This document shows, piece after piece, positions 45,032 through 53,403 of a DNA stretch of 64,000 nucleotides. The position numbers and the translations under genes are program-made. The notes beneath the pieces were generated by a model, which had not been told where the DNA came from, ran no database searches, and worked only from the letters and a program-made list of their open reading frames with translations. How positions within the stretch are numbered: position 1 is the first letter of the stretch; each line of letters begins with the position of its first letter. This DNA comes from Cytophagales bacterium WSM2-2 (GTDB lineage: Bacteria; Bacteroidota; Bacteroidia; Cytophagales; Cyclobacteriaceae): positions 248,001 through 312,000 of the forward strand of contig BNHL01000001.1 in the NCBI GenBank assembly GCA_015472025.1, in the 5' to 3' direction.

Positions 45032-45498
45032 AAGTCTATTCCTACACCAACAAACAATTTCTGCCTATCGCGGTAACAGAGGCCTGGGATTTTTTTTCAT
45101 CGCCCAGAAACCTCGTGAAAATCACGCCTGACCGAATGAATTTTAAAATCCTCTCTATATCGATGGATCGCAAAGTTTACAGCGGTCAAATCATCCAATA
45201 TAAAGTAAGCGTGTTGCCGGGTATCCGGCTAAGATGGGTGACGGAAATAAAAAACGTAAAGGAGCACGACTATTTCATCGATGACCAGATTACGGGACCT
45301 TACGCCATCTGGTATCACCAACATCATTTTCGCTCTGTCGATGGTGGCACTGAAATGATTGATGAAGTGAGTTATGCATTGCCAATGGGCTTCCTTGGAC
45401 GATTTGCCCATTGGTTATTTGTGAAACGAGAAATCGATAACATCTTTGAATATCGCAGGGTCAGGCTAAGTGAACTTTTTCCAAATAAAAAAGCCTGA
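45028..45498 (+). CDS. SRPBCC family ligand-binding protein
   Basis: A 156-residue START-like helix-grip protein. The pattern AWDFFSSPRNLVKITPDRMNF, then WVTEIKNVKEHDYFIDDQITGPYAIWYHQHHF, and VDGGTEMIDEVSYALPMGFLGR is typical of the cyclase/dehydrase-like SRPBCC group. These bind hydrophobic ligands. Related genes often sit next to photolyases. The stop codon lies inside the terminator stem. Confidence 0.82.
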   Translation: MKVYSYTNKQFLPIAVTEAWDFFSSPRNLVKITPDRMNFKILSISMDRKVYSGQIIQYKVSVLPGIRLRWVTEIKNVKEHDYFIDDQITGPYAIWYHQHHFRSVDGGTEMIDEVSYALPMGFLGRFAHWLFVKREIDNIFEYRRVRLSELFPNKKA

Positions 45499-45516
45499 CT
45501 TTTAACCAGGCTTCTT
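45491..45516 (+). terminator. Rho-independent terminator of the photolyase operon
   Basis: Stem AAGCCTG (45491-45497) with CAGGCTT (45507-45513), loop of 9 bases, then a short T-rich tail. The left arm contains the SRPBCC stop codon. Confidence 0.75.
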
Positions 45517-45536
45517 TATCGGCTTATCGAATACTA

Positions 45537-45785
45537 CTAAGCTGTTTCCAACTCGGCTGGCTTCTCTTTTTTCCTTTCCGTTTTCTTTTTCATTTTTCCA
45601 ATTGCCTTGAGTTCCTTTTTCATCTGCTTACCCACAAGCTTTGCCAATTTTTTAGAACTTTTGGCAATCTGCTTTTGAGCCTTCTTACCCGGCTTCGAAA
45701 CTCCAAGTGTCTGGATTGTCTGATTCAAAGAGTCAGTTAGGTGCAACCTGATTTCCTTTTTGCCTTTGACAACTAGTTTTTCCAT
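45537..45785 (-). CDS. Small lysine-rich protein
   Basis: An 82-residue protein with 23 lysines by my count, mostly after residue 30 (KPGKKAQKQIAKSSKKLAKLVGKQMKKELK). The N-terminus (EKLVVKGKKEIRLHLTDSLNQTIQTLGV) looks foldable. The composition suggests nucleic acid binding, as in histone H1-like or HU-tail proteins, but I recognise no family. It is a single gene on the minus strand. Confidence 0.55.
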   Translation of the reverse strand: MEKLVVKGKKEIRLHLTDSLNQTIQTLGVSKPGKKAQKQIAKSSKKLAKLVGKQMKKELKAIGKMKKKTERKKEKPAELETA

Positions 45786-45911
45786 AAAAAGTGATTAGAC
45801 ATTAAAGCTATCCTGTTAAGCTATCTTTATCAAATTTTAGTGAAAACTTAACATTGGATTCGCATTCAATTTCTATCTACCTGACTTTCAACATTTTTAT
45901 AAAAAAATGCT

Positions 45912-48326
45912 TTATTCATAGCGCAACGAATTCACTGGTTTAGCACGCGCTGCTTTCAATGATTGGTAGCTTACTGTGAGCCACGCTATAAATATTGCTG
46001 TCAACGCGCTTCCAATGAAAACCAATGGAGACAATACAATCCGGTAAGGAAAATCAGATAGCCATGACTCCGCAAAATACCATCCCAGGCCAACAGCCGG
46101 AATCATCGCCACCAAAACCAGGACCATGAATTCCTTAGACAAGTGAAGTGTCAACCCAGCTACTGATGCGCCCATCGCCTTGCGAATGCCTATCTCTTTT
46201 GTACGCTGCTCGGTAGTGAAGGCTGCCAGGGCAAAGAGTCCAAGACATGCAATGCTGATCGCCAATACAGAGAACACCGTGAAAATATCGCGCAAACGCT
46301 GCTCAGCACGGAAGAGCCGATCGAAACCTTCATCCAGGAACGCATACTCGAACGGTTCACCATTGGAATACTGCCTCCAGAGTTTCTCAATCGACTCCGT
46401 GACATTCTTTGGATTCCCTTCATAACGAACCAATAAATCCCGCGACTCCGGTGTGAGTCGCATGATGATTGGGCGAACCTTATCTTTTAGTGTCTCGAAA
46501 TTAAAGTCTTTAACAACACCTATGATTTTTACAGTTTCCGGAGTCGCGCCATTGAAGTCAATGACCTCCTGTCCCAAGGCATCTTTCCAACCAAATTCTT
46601 TGACAAAGGCTTCATTGACTACAGCAGTCGTTGAATCTGTTTTATAATCACGGGAGAAGAACCGGCCTGCCGACAATTTAAATTTCAACACATCCATATG
46701 ATCCCAGTCGGCCGAATATTTCCCCGTGAGGTGATCAACTTTGCTTCCCTTCTCACGGAATACCGTAGTGTTGTTGATCCCAGGAAATGTATTTCCAGTA
46801 AAACTTACGGCTTGAACGCCCGCCAGATTTTTCACTTCATTTCGAAATGCCATCCGGTTCTTGTCAAGGCGGCCAGTACTTTGAATGTCGAGTACGTTGC
46901 GCTTATCAAGGCCAAGATCTTTGTCCTGCATGTAAGTCAGTTGCAGGTAAACAACTGCTGTGGCCAGGATCAGTAAAATGGAAACAGCGAATTGAAACAC
47001 TACCAATGAGCTTCGAACGCCCTTGCTTTTCATCCCCGCTCTTATTTTCCCTTTCACCACCTCAACCACATTAAATGAAGTAAGGTAGAATGCAGGGTAG
47101 CTGCCAGCCAAAAAACCAACGAATACAATGAGAACGGCTGCTGCTGCAAAAAATGAAGGTGAGTTCAGAGAGACTAATGTAAGTTCCTTTCCTGCGAGCA
47201 AATTGAAATAAGGCAACACAAGGTAGCATAAAGCTACAGCAAGAATAACCGCAACAAAACTGAAGATGAAGGACTCAGACAAAAATTGCCCGATCAATTG
47301 AGAACGCAGCGAGCCAAGGGTTTTACGAAGACCGACTTCTTTCGCTCGTCCTGCGGATTGAGCTGTTGACAAATTCATGAAATTGATACAGGCGAGGAGC
47401 AAAATAAAAATCCCTACGCCTGAGAAAATATAGACGTACGTGATATTTCCTGCAGGCTGCATGTCATCCGGTGCGTAGGCATGCAGGTGAGAATTCGTAA
47501 GCGGGTAAATCTCATAACTATAAATTCCACCCCCCTTTCTAAATTCCGCAAACTTAATGCCCAGCCCTTGTTCCAATTCCTTACCCACATATTTCTCAAC
47601 CATGTTTTCCAGTTTCCGGTTGATCTCTTCGGGTTTCGTCAACGGGCTTTTCTGAATGTAGGTATACATCGAATTGCTTGTCCAGCCATTGAAAGACTGG
47701 GATGAATCGCGAAGAATAGTATTGTATGAAAGAATCGCATTGAATTGAAGATGCGAATTGGCCGGTACTACATCTGAGATACCCGTTACTTTAAATGCCT
47801 TCTTGTCATTTCCAATGACCAGCGTTTTCCCAAAGGCCTGCCCGTCAAAATATTTATCAGCCAAAGTTTGGGAAATCACTACTGCGTTTGGCTCATTGAG
47901 TGCCGTCTCCGCGTCTCCTTCTTTCAACCGGAAACTGAAGAATTTGAAAAAATTTGAATCAGCGTAACAGATGTCTTTTTCGGTGAACACTTTCTCTCCA
48001 TTTCTGAAGATGACCCCCGTTCTGCCGAATGGATCTACACGTGTCATGCTCTCCACTCCCGGAATCTCATTCCTCATTGCGGGGCCTAAGGGCAAGCTTG
48101 AGTTAGTAGTATAAATTTCCTGTCCTGCAATTTTGCCATGCAGTCCGATCCGGTAAATGTTCTCGGCATTGACATGGAATTTATCATAGCTTACCTCATC
48201 CGTTACATAGATGAAAATCAATAAGCAACTGGCAATTCCAACGGTCAATCCGAAGATATTGATAACTGAAAAGAATTTGTGTTTGACGAGGTTGCGCAAA
48301 GCAACCGTGAAGTAATTTTTAAACAT
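45912..48326 (-). CDS. MacB-like ABC transporter permease
   Basis: An 804-residue protein with two FtsX-type units: a first membrane helix (FFSVINIFGLTVGIASCLLIFIYV), a periplasmic MacB_PCD domain, then three helices, and the whole pattern repeated. The usual ABC cores NLSTAQSAGRAKEVGLRKTLGSLRSQLIGQFLSES and TEQRTKEIGIRKAMGASVAGL contact the ATPase. Such permeases work as mechanotransmission exporters rather than classic channels. It is downstream of a second paralogous permease gene by 76 bases. Confidence 0.88.
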   Translation of the reverse strand: MFKNYFTVALRNLVKHKFFSVINIFGLTVGIASCLLIFIYVTDEVSYDKFHVNAENIYRIGLHGKIAGQEIYTTNSSLPLGPAMRNEIPGVESMTRVDPFGRTGVIFRNGEKVFTEKDICYADSNFFKFFSFRLKEGDAETALNEPNAVVISQTLADKYFDGQAFGKTLVIGNDKKAFKVTGISDVVPANSHLQFNAILSYNTILRDSSQSFNGWTSNSMYTYIQKSPLTKPEEINRKLENMVEKYVGKELEQGLGIKFAEFRKGGGIYSYEIYPLTNSHLHAYAPDDMQPAGNITYVYIFSGVGIFILLLACINFMNLSTAQSAGRAKEVGLRKTLGSLRSQLIGQFLSESFIFSFVAVILAVALCYLVLPYFNLLAGKELTLVSLNSPSFFAAAAVLIVFVGFLAGSYPAFYLTSFNVVEVVKGKIRAGMKSKGVRSSLVVFQFAVSILLILATAVVYLQLTYMQDKDLGLDKRNVLDIQSTGRLDKNRMAFRNEVKNLAGVQAVSFTGNTFPGINNTTVFREKGSKVDHLTGKYSADWDHMDVLKFKLSAGRFFSRDYKTDSTTAVVNEAFVKEFGWKDALGQEVIDFNGATPETVKIIGVVKDFNFETLKDKVRPIIMRLTPESRDLLVRYEGNPKNVTESIEKLWRQYSNGEPFEYAFLDEGFDRLFRAEQRLRDIFTVFSVLAISIACLGLFALAAFTTEQRTKEIGIRKAMGASVAGLTLHLSKEFMVLVLVAMIPAVGLGWYFAESWLSDFPYRIVLSPLVFIGSALTAIFIAWLTVSYQSLKAARAKPVNSLRYE

Positions 48327-48402
48327 ACTGCTACTCCTGTTTTGGTTTTTGGGAAAAATGGAGATTCTGAATCAAAGACTATGAACCTTCAATTATGTTA
48401 CA

Positions 48403-50805
48403 CTATTCATCACGCAAAGTTTTAGTCGGGTTGAGGGAAGCAGTGCTTACCGTTTTATAGGCAACCGCCAGCACAGCTATTACAACAATCGTAATTATTG
48501 AAAACGTGAAACTGAATACATTGACCTTTTGAAAGTACTCCCATATTGAATCCATTAATATGTTAGTCAAAAAATAACCGGCAGCCCCACCAACCACAGT
48601 AGCGAGGCTTAAATTGACTGCGAACTCGAAATTGATTACAGCTGCAATATTTCCCAACGATGCTCCCAGCACCTTTCTAACCCCTATCTCTTTCATCCTC
48701 TTAACAATATTGAGCGACACGAGCGTAAAAAGCCCGATACCCGTCATCAATGCAGCAAAGAATCCCAGGAAGCCGCACATCACCACCACATTCGCATTGA
48801 TCTCATTGGTTTCCTGCAATTCACGATCGATGAGCTCACCATTGTATTGGGTATTAGGGAATGTCTCCTTCCATTTCTTTTCCATGAATGTGTTGATCTC
48901 GGCAAGTTGCTCCGGCTTTGCCTTGACCAGGAGTTGTTGATATTTCGCCGGTGATATGTAACGTACCATCAAGGGTTGTACAGGTTGCCAAAGGGCACGT
49001 GCATAAACATTCTTAATAACCCCGATTACGTAAAGCTGCACAGTGTCCATCCAAACCACACGTTTGCCGATAGGATTGTCTTTCCATCCGAATTGTTTTA
49101 CAAATTCTTCGGAGACCAATACTGATTCCTTGCGATCTGTCTCTGAATCCTTTTGGAATTTTCTTCCGGAGAGTAAAGTCATATCCATCACTTCAAAATA
49201 GTCATCACCGATATCCATGATGTCTACTTCCCGAATCACTGCTTCGTACTTGACCGGGTCATTATAAAAATTATTGGCAATGTGATTTTTCGTACCCGCA
49301 ATCAGTTGAATGTCTTTGTTCGTTGAAAGGGCATCACGATAAGTGTTAAAGGCGCCCTCATTATTAACCCATGTCGAAATCACTCCATGGGTCGCGAAAC
49401 CAAGGTCATAGTTCTTTTGATACTCCCCATTTTCGTAGAACCCCACGCCCATAATTATTCCCAAAAATGAAATCACGAATTGCCCGAATAGCAAAATGCG
49501 TGTGAACCAGTTGGTGCCACCAAATTTTGTGGTTCCCTTCAGAATACTCACCGGTTCAAATGAAGTAACGTAGAATGCCGGGTAGCCACCCGCGATGAGT
49601 GCTGTGAACATCAGGAGGGCAACAAGGAAAGCCATGAACCCGAGATTTTCGGAGTAGTTCAATTTCAATTCAAGCCACGGCCACATCGCATCATAAGCCG
49701 GGGCCAGCCATTCCGCCATGAGCATGCCTGCAAGAAGGCCAAAAAAACAAAGCAACAGATTCTCTGACAAGAACTGAAACACCAGTTGACTGCGAAGGCC
49801 TCCCATCACTTTACGAAGTCCAATTTCCTTAAGGCGTTTGCTAGAAATAGCAATGGACGTATTGGTGAAATTGAAACATGCCAACAACAAAAGCAGGCCT
49901 GCCATAATCGCCGGTACAGTAATGGCTTCATCAGGAACACCGCCACTCAACCAGTCACCATTCACGCGCGGATTCTGTCGATTGCGTTTCATCATGCCTT
50001 TGAAGTTTTCGAGGTAGTAGGAAGTAACCTTAAAATCTTCGCGCGCTTTGTTTTGTGGTTCTACATATTGCTGCAATTGCCGGGTGACTTCAGCTACCCT
50101 TGAGGGATCATTGATTTGAAGAAACAAAGTATTCCAGCGATACCAACTCGTCTCGCTGTTATTAGGATCAAGGTTGATGTCCCAAAAGTTGTCGAACAAG
50201 GCAACGGCTTCAAATCTGAAACTGGAATTCAATGGAAGCTTTTCAAAAACACCACCGACAGTGAATTCTTTCAATATCCGCTGCCCATCGTTCTTCAAAA
50301 TCACCTGCGTGATCTGCTTACCGACTACATCTTCCCGATTGAAATACTTCCTGGCAATTTCATCACTGATAAAAACTTTGCTCTTATCAAAGAAGTCGGC
50401 AAAAGTGCCGTACTTCAATTTATAGGTGAATAGTTCAAAGAAAGCCGAGTCTACGAATGCGAAATTGGTTCCAAAAATCTCTTCGCCAATCCGAATGTCA
50501 GAGTATGAAGACGCGTACCGAACTACCCTGGAGACATCTTTGAAATTCTGACGTACATGCTTTCCCAGCGGGTTGGGCACCATCCCGTAACGCTCATGCC
50601 TTCCCTGAAACTCCCGATGAAATTGAACGCGATAGATTTTGTCCGCATTCGTTTGGGTTTTGTCCCAACCGTTAGCAAATTCCCAATTCACATATGCAAC
50701 TATGCAACAGGCGATAGCGATTCCCATCCCGAAAACATTGATCAGGATGAAAAGTTTGTTTTTCATCAGCGACCGAAGCGTGATGAGCAGGTAGTTTTTG
50801 ATCAT
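48403..50805 (-). CDS. MacB-like ABC transporter permease, paralogue
   Basis: An 800-residue protein of the same double-FtsX architecture: an N-terminal helix (FILINVFGMGIAIACCIVAYVNW), a periplasmic domain, then cytoplasmic KRLKEIGLRKVMGGLRSQLVFQFLSEN, repeated as KRMKEIGVRKVLGASLGNIAAVINFE. It is a diverged paralogue of the downstream permease, and the two could form a heterodimer using the ATPase encoded upstream. A terminator and a palindrome at 50940 separate it from the ATPase gene, so it may have its own promoter. Confidence 0.87.
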   Translation of the reverse strand: MIKNYLLITLRSLMKNKLFILINVFGMGIAIACCIVAYVNWEFANGWDKTQTNADKIYRVQFHREFQGRHERYGMVPNPLGKHVRQNFKDVSRVVRYASSYSDIRIGEEIFGTNFAFVDSAFFELFTYKLKYGTFADFFDKSKVFISDEIARKYFNREDVVGKQITQVILKNDGQRILKEFTVGGVFEKLPLNSSFRFEAVALFDNFWDINLDPNNSETSWYRWNTLFLQINDPSRVAEVTRQLQQYVEPQNKAREDFKVTSYYLENFKGMMKRNRQNPRVNGDWLSGGVPDEAITVPAIMAGLLLLLACFNFTNTSIAISSKRLKEIGLRKVMGGLRSQLVFQFLSENLLLCFFGLLAGMLMAEWLAPAYDAMWPWLELKLNYSENLGFMAFLVALLMFTALIAGGYPAFYVTSFEPVSILKGTTKFGGTNWFTRILLFGQFVISFLGIIMGVGFYENGEYQKNYDLGFATHGVISTWVNNEGAFNTYRDALSTNKDIQLIAGTKNHIANNFYNDPVKYEAVIREVDIMDIGDDYFEVMDMTLLSGRKFQKDSETDRKESVLVSEEFVKQFGWKDNPIGKRVVWMDTVQLYVIGVIKNVYARALWQPVQPLMVRYISPAKYQQLLVKAKPEQLAEINTFMEKKWKETFPNTQYNGELIDRELQETNEINANVVVMCGFLGFFAALMTGIGLFTLVSLNIVKRMKEIGVRKVLGASLGNIAAVINFEFAVNLSLATVVGGAAGYFLTNILMDSIWEYFQKVNVFSFTFSIITIVVIAVLAVAYKTVSTASLNPTKTLRDE

Positions 50806-50939
50806 GGGTATGTGATTTGCTGTGGGTTAGACGCAGAACGATGGAACTGCGTTGCCTCCAAGGGTCAATAAATATGCCTGAAGCTGAAAATCGTGTTTCG
50901 CCTTAAAAAAAGGAGTCGCCTATCGGCCGGTGTACGATC

Positions 50940-50957
50940 GTGAACAGGATTGTGTTC
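50940..50957. promoter_or_regulatory. 18-bp palindrome upstream of the permease genes
   Basis: TGAACA-N6-TGTTCA, with perfect 6-bp arms, about 135 bases before the permease start. A shorter GTTCA-N4-TGAAC palindrome occurs upstream of the adaptor gene at 53255-53268. It could be a regulator-binding site. Otherwise I see nothing in the 270-base gap apart from the terminator. Confidence 0.35.
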
Positions 50958-50984
50958 ATTTTAATTTTCGAAAACCGTGCAAAA

Positions 50985-51015
50985 AAATAAAGTCCCGGAG
51001 ATGCGGGACTTTATT
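50985..51015 (-). terminator. Rho-independent terminator after the ABC ATPase gene
   Basis: A perfect 12-bp stem: AATAAAGTCCCG (50985-50996) with CGGGACTTTATT (51004-51015). Minus-strand transcripts end in the run of Ts opposite the A-run at 50979-50984. It lies about 60 bases past the ATPase stop. Confidence 0.8.
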
Positions 51016-51078
51016 CTTAACCTAAACCTAAACTATGAAGAACGAATCAGGACTCGATTGTTCCTGAAGTCTTGAGTC

Positions 51079-51768
51079 TTAGATATGGAATTGTTCTTTG
51101 ATGTTTTCCGTAACGATCTTTCCATCGAACAGGTTAACAATGCGGTGTGCATAGTTAGCGTCATAAGGAGAGTGCGTCACCATCAAAATAGTTGTGCCTT
51201 CTTCGTTTAATTGAGAAAGAAGTTTCATTACTTCTTCACCGTTGGCTGAATCCAGGTTACCTGTAGGTTCATCGGCCAGGATCACTTTGGGCTTGGCAAC
51301 AATTGCACGGGAAATAGCTACGCGCTGTTGCTGACCACCCGACAGTTGTTGAGGGAAGTGATTTCTGCGATGCATGATGTTCATGCGCTCCAGTACTTCC
51401 TCCACTCTTTTCTTGCGCTCATCTGAAGGCACTTTCATGTAGAGTAATGGCAACTCTACGTTTTCAAACACAGTAAGTTCATCGATCAAATTGAAACTCT
51501 GGAATACGAAGCCGATAGAACCTTTGCGCAATTGTGCACGCTGGCGCTCAGAATATTTTGAAACTTCGTTTTCACCAAAAAAATACTCACCGCCTGTGGG
51601 ATTGTCCAGCAATCCGAGGATATTAAGCAAAGTAGACTTACCGCAACCAGATGGACCCATGATGGCAACAAACTCGCCATCCTTAATTTCCATATTGATG
51701 CTATTCAATGCCGTTGTCTCTACTTCTTCAGTGGTATAGACTTTTTCGAGGTTCTTTAATTTTATCAT
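51079..51768 (-). CDS. MacB/LolD-type ABC transporter ATPase
   Basis: A 229-residue ATPase: Walker [11 protein letters not shown]-loop FQSFNLI, signature LSGGQQQR, Walker [21 protein letters not shown]-loop THSP. The closest group is the ATPase that drives MacB-type exporters and LolCDE. It is preceded by the HlyD-type adaptor gene, with which it is probably co-transcribed (120-base gap), and followed by the two MacB-like permease genes. Confidence 0.9.
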   Translation of the reverse strand: MIKLKNLEKVYTTEEVETTALNSINMEIKDGEFVAIMGPSGCGKSTLLNILGLLDNPTGGEYFFGENEVSKYSERQRAQLRKGSIGFVFQSFNLIDELTVFENVELPLLYMKVPSDERKKRVEEVLERMNIMHRRNHFPQQLSGGQQQRVAISRAIVAKPKVILADEPTGNLDSANGEEVMKLLSQLNEEGTTILMVTHSPYDANYAHRIVNLFDGKIVTENIKEQFHI

Positions 51769-51888
51769 ATCGGTTATGGGTTAAGAAAAAGATGTTTAAC
51801 GTTTGGATTTAGTTTTAAGTATTACTTGATTTTTATTTGTTGGTTACAACATAAGACGCTGATATTGTCAAAAAGTTGCATTACGGCT

Positions 51889-53145
51889 TTAATTCAATAT
51901 TAAAACTTCATTGTTGCCAAAGTTCTCATACGATGAAGTAATCACCTTATCACCCGGTTTCAGACCTTCCAGCACTTCAAAGTATTCAGAGCCCATCTTC
52001 CGTCCGAGTTTGACTTCACGTTTTACAGCGCGGTCACCGTTCGGTTCAAGAATGAACACCCAATTGCCACCAGTATCTTTGTAGAATCCGCCCATTGGCA
52101 ACAGCAACTCCTGTGAGGGTTGACCCAATTCTATTCTCAAGCGAAGGGACTGACCTCTGCGAATACCTTGAGGAGTATCGCCCTGAAATTCCATGTCTAC
52201 TTCAAAACGTCCATTGGTGATATTAGGATAGATGTAGGTAATCACGAGGTTGTAGGTCTTGTTGTCGAAGTCTGTGGTAGCGGGCAGTCCTGCTGAAATT
52301 TTAGGTAAGTACAATTCGTCAATTGGTACACGTACCTTATAACTCCCAACTACATCTACCTGTCCTAATCTTTGGGCCATGTTAATTGCTTGTCCGATTT
52401 CCCAGTGTGCTGACATGGTAAGCTGACCGTCCACAGGAGCTTTGATGTTAAGATTCTCCAATATCGTGCGCACTGCCACAAGATTTTGTTTCATTCGATC
52501 TTCTGAAATATCGATGTCCCTTAAGTTAAGAATCCTACCCGATGAGTCTCGTTTATAGGCTTCATACGTGAATTTTCTGCGTTCAACATTGTACAAATAG
52601 TCAGCTTCGGTTTTCTCAAAATCCTGCCTTGCTATTAATTTCTTATCCAGAAGTACTTTTTGTCTTTCATATTGTGGACGAAAAATGGCGAGCTGGTTAT
52701 CAATCTGAGCTAGTGTTTGACGTTGCTCCAGATCATTTCTCAAAATACCAAGCCTGGTGTCGCGAGAGCGGTTGATACTTTGCACCAAGTCAGATTCCTG
52801 TTGCAAAACAGCAATTTCCCTATTGAGGTTGGTGATTTCAATAATAGGATCTCCCCTCTTTACAATTGATCCGCTTTCGCGAATAACTCTTTTGATATTT
52901 CCACCTTCGATTGCATCGAGATAGACAGTACGCGCTGGCTCAACAGTGCCGGTTTGAGGAATGTACTCTTTGAACAATCCCATCTTCACTTCCGAAATGG
53001 TGATCTTCTCTTTGTCTGTTTTCAGTTTTGAACGCCTGTCGGCAAAAATGAACTGGTAGGCAACAAAAACAACAATAGCTGCAGTACCCAGGTAGGTCGC
53101 CACCTTCTTAACTGTGAATCTCTTCTTTTGTATTTTTTTATCCAT
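51889..53145 (-). CDS. HlyD/MacA-type periplasmic adaptor protein
   Basis: A 418-residue adaptor. One N-terminal membrane anchor (VATYLGTAAIVVFVAYQFIFA) is followed by a lipoyl/barrel-sandwich half (YIPQTGTVEPARTVYLDAIEGGNIKRVIRESGSIVKRGDPIIEI), a coiled-coil hairpin of about 100 residues, the second half (LNIKAPVDGQLTMSAHWEIGQAI), and a C-terminal beta domain (LEGLKPGDKVITS). It would link the permease to an outer-membrane channel, which is not encoded nearby. A sigma-54-type promoter lies 40 bases upstream. Confidence 0.88.
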   Translation of the reverse strand: MDKKIQKKRFTVKKVATYLGTAAIVVFVAYQFIFADRRSKLKTDKEKITISEVKMGLFKEYIPQTGTVEPARTVYLDAIEGGNIKRVIRESGSIVKRGDPIIEITNLNREIAVLQQESDLVQSINRSRDTRLGILRNDLEQRQTLAQIDNQLAIFRPQYERQKVLLDKKLIARQDFEKTEADYLYNVERRKFTYEAYKRDSSGRILNLRDIDISEDRMKQNLVAVRTILENLNIKAPVDGQLTMSAHWEIGQAINMAQRLGQVDVVGSYKVRVPIDELYLPKISAGLPATTDFDNKTYNLVITYIYPNITNGRFEVDMEFQGDTPQGIRRGQSLRLRIELGQPSQELLLPMGGFYKDTGGNWVFILEPNGDRAVKREVKLGRKMGSEYFEVLEGLKPGDKVITSSYENFGNNEVLILN

Positions 53146-53185
53146 GCGCTCTTAACTTTTTCAGGTTTTTTACGGATTAGAGATA

Positions 53186-53201
53186 GCCAAGTTGTGTGCC
53201 A
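53186..53201 (-). promoter_or_regulatory. Sigma-54 (-24/-12) promoter of the export operon
   Basis: The minus strand reads TTGGCACACAACTTGGCT. Against the consensus TGGCAC-N5-TTGC it has a perfect -24 box and spacing, and one mismatch at -12. The start point would be near 53176, giving a leader of about 31 bases. The divergent gene encodes a sigma-54 response regulator and rpoN is in the same window, so the circuit fits. Confidence 0.7.
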
Positions 53202-53254
53202 ACCTGAGAACGGGCGTTTTGGGTTAGAATTGAGGTTTTCATAGTCCGTTTCCA

Positions 53255-53290
53255 GTTCAATTGTGAACGAGGTTGTCCGTATGCGGACAA
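53255..53290. promoter_or_regulatory. Two palindromes, candidate upstream activator sites
   Basis: GTTCA-ATTG-TGAAC (53255-53268) and TTGTCCG-TATG-CGGACAA (53273-53290, perfect 7-bp arms) lie side by side, about 60-100 bases upstream of the -24/-12 element. NtrC-type activators bind such paired dyads at this distance. The remainder of the 258-base gap has no other clear element. Confidence 0.6.
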
Positions 53291-53403
53291 AATTTTGATA
53301 GCTTTGGGCATGAAAACCGCGAATCTTTTGAAATCAACGACTTTGATCCTATCGGTATCAATATTGATTTAAAGAGTAGGAAAAAATTCAATTGGAACCA
53401 CAC

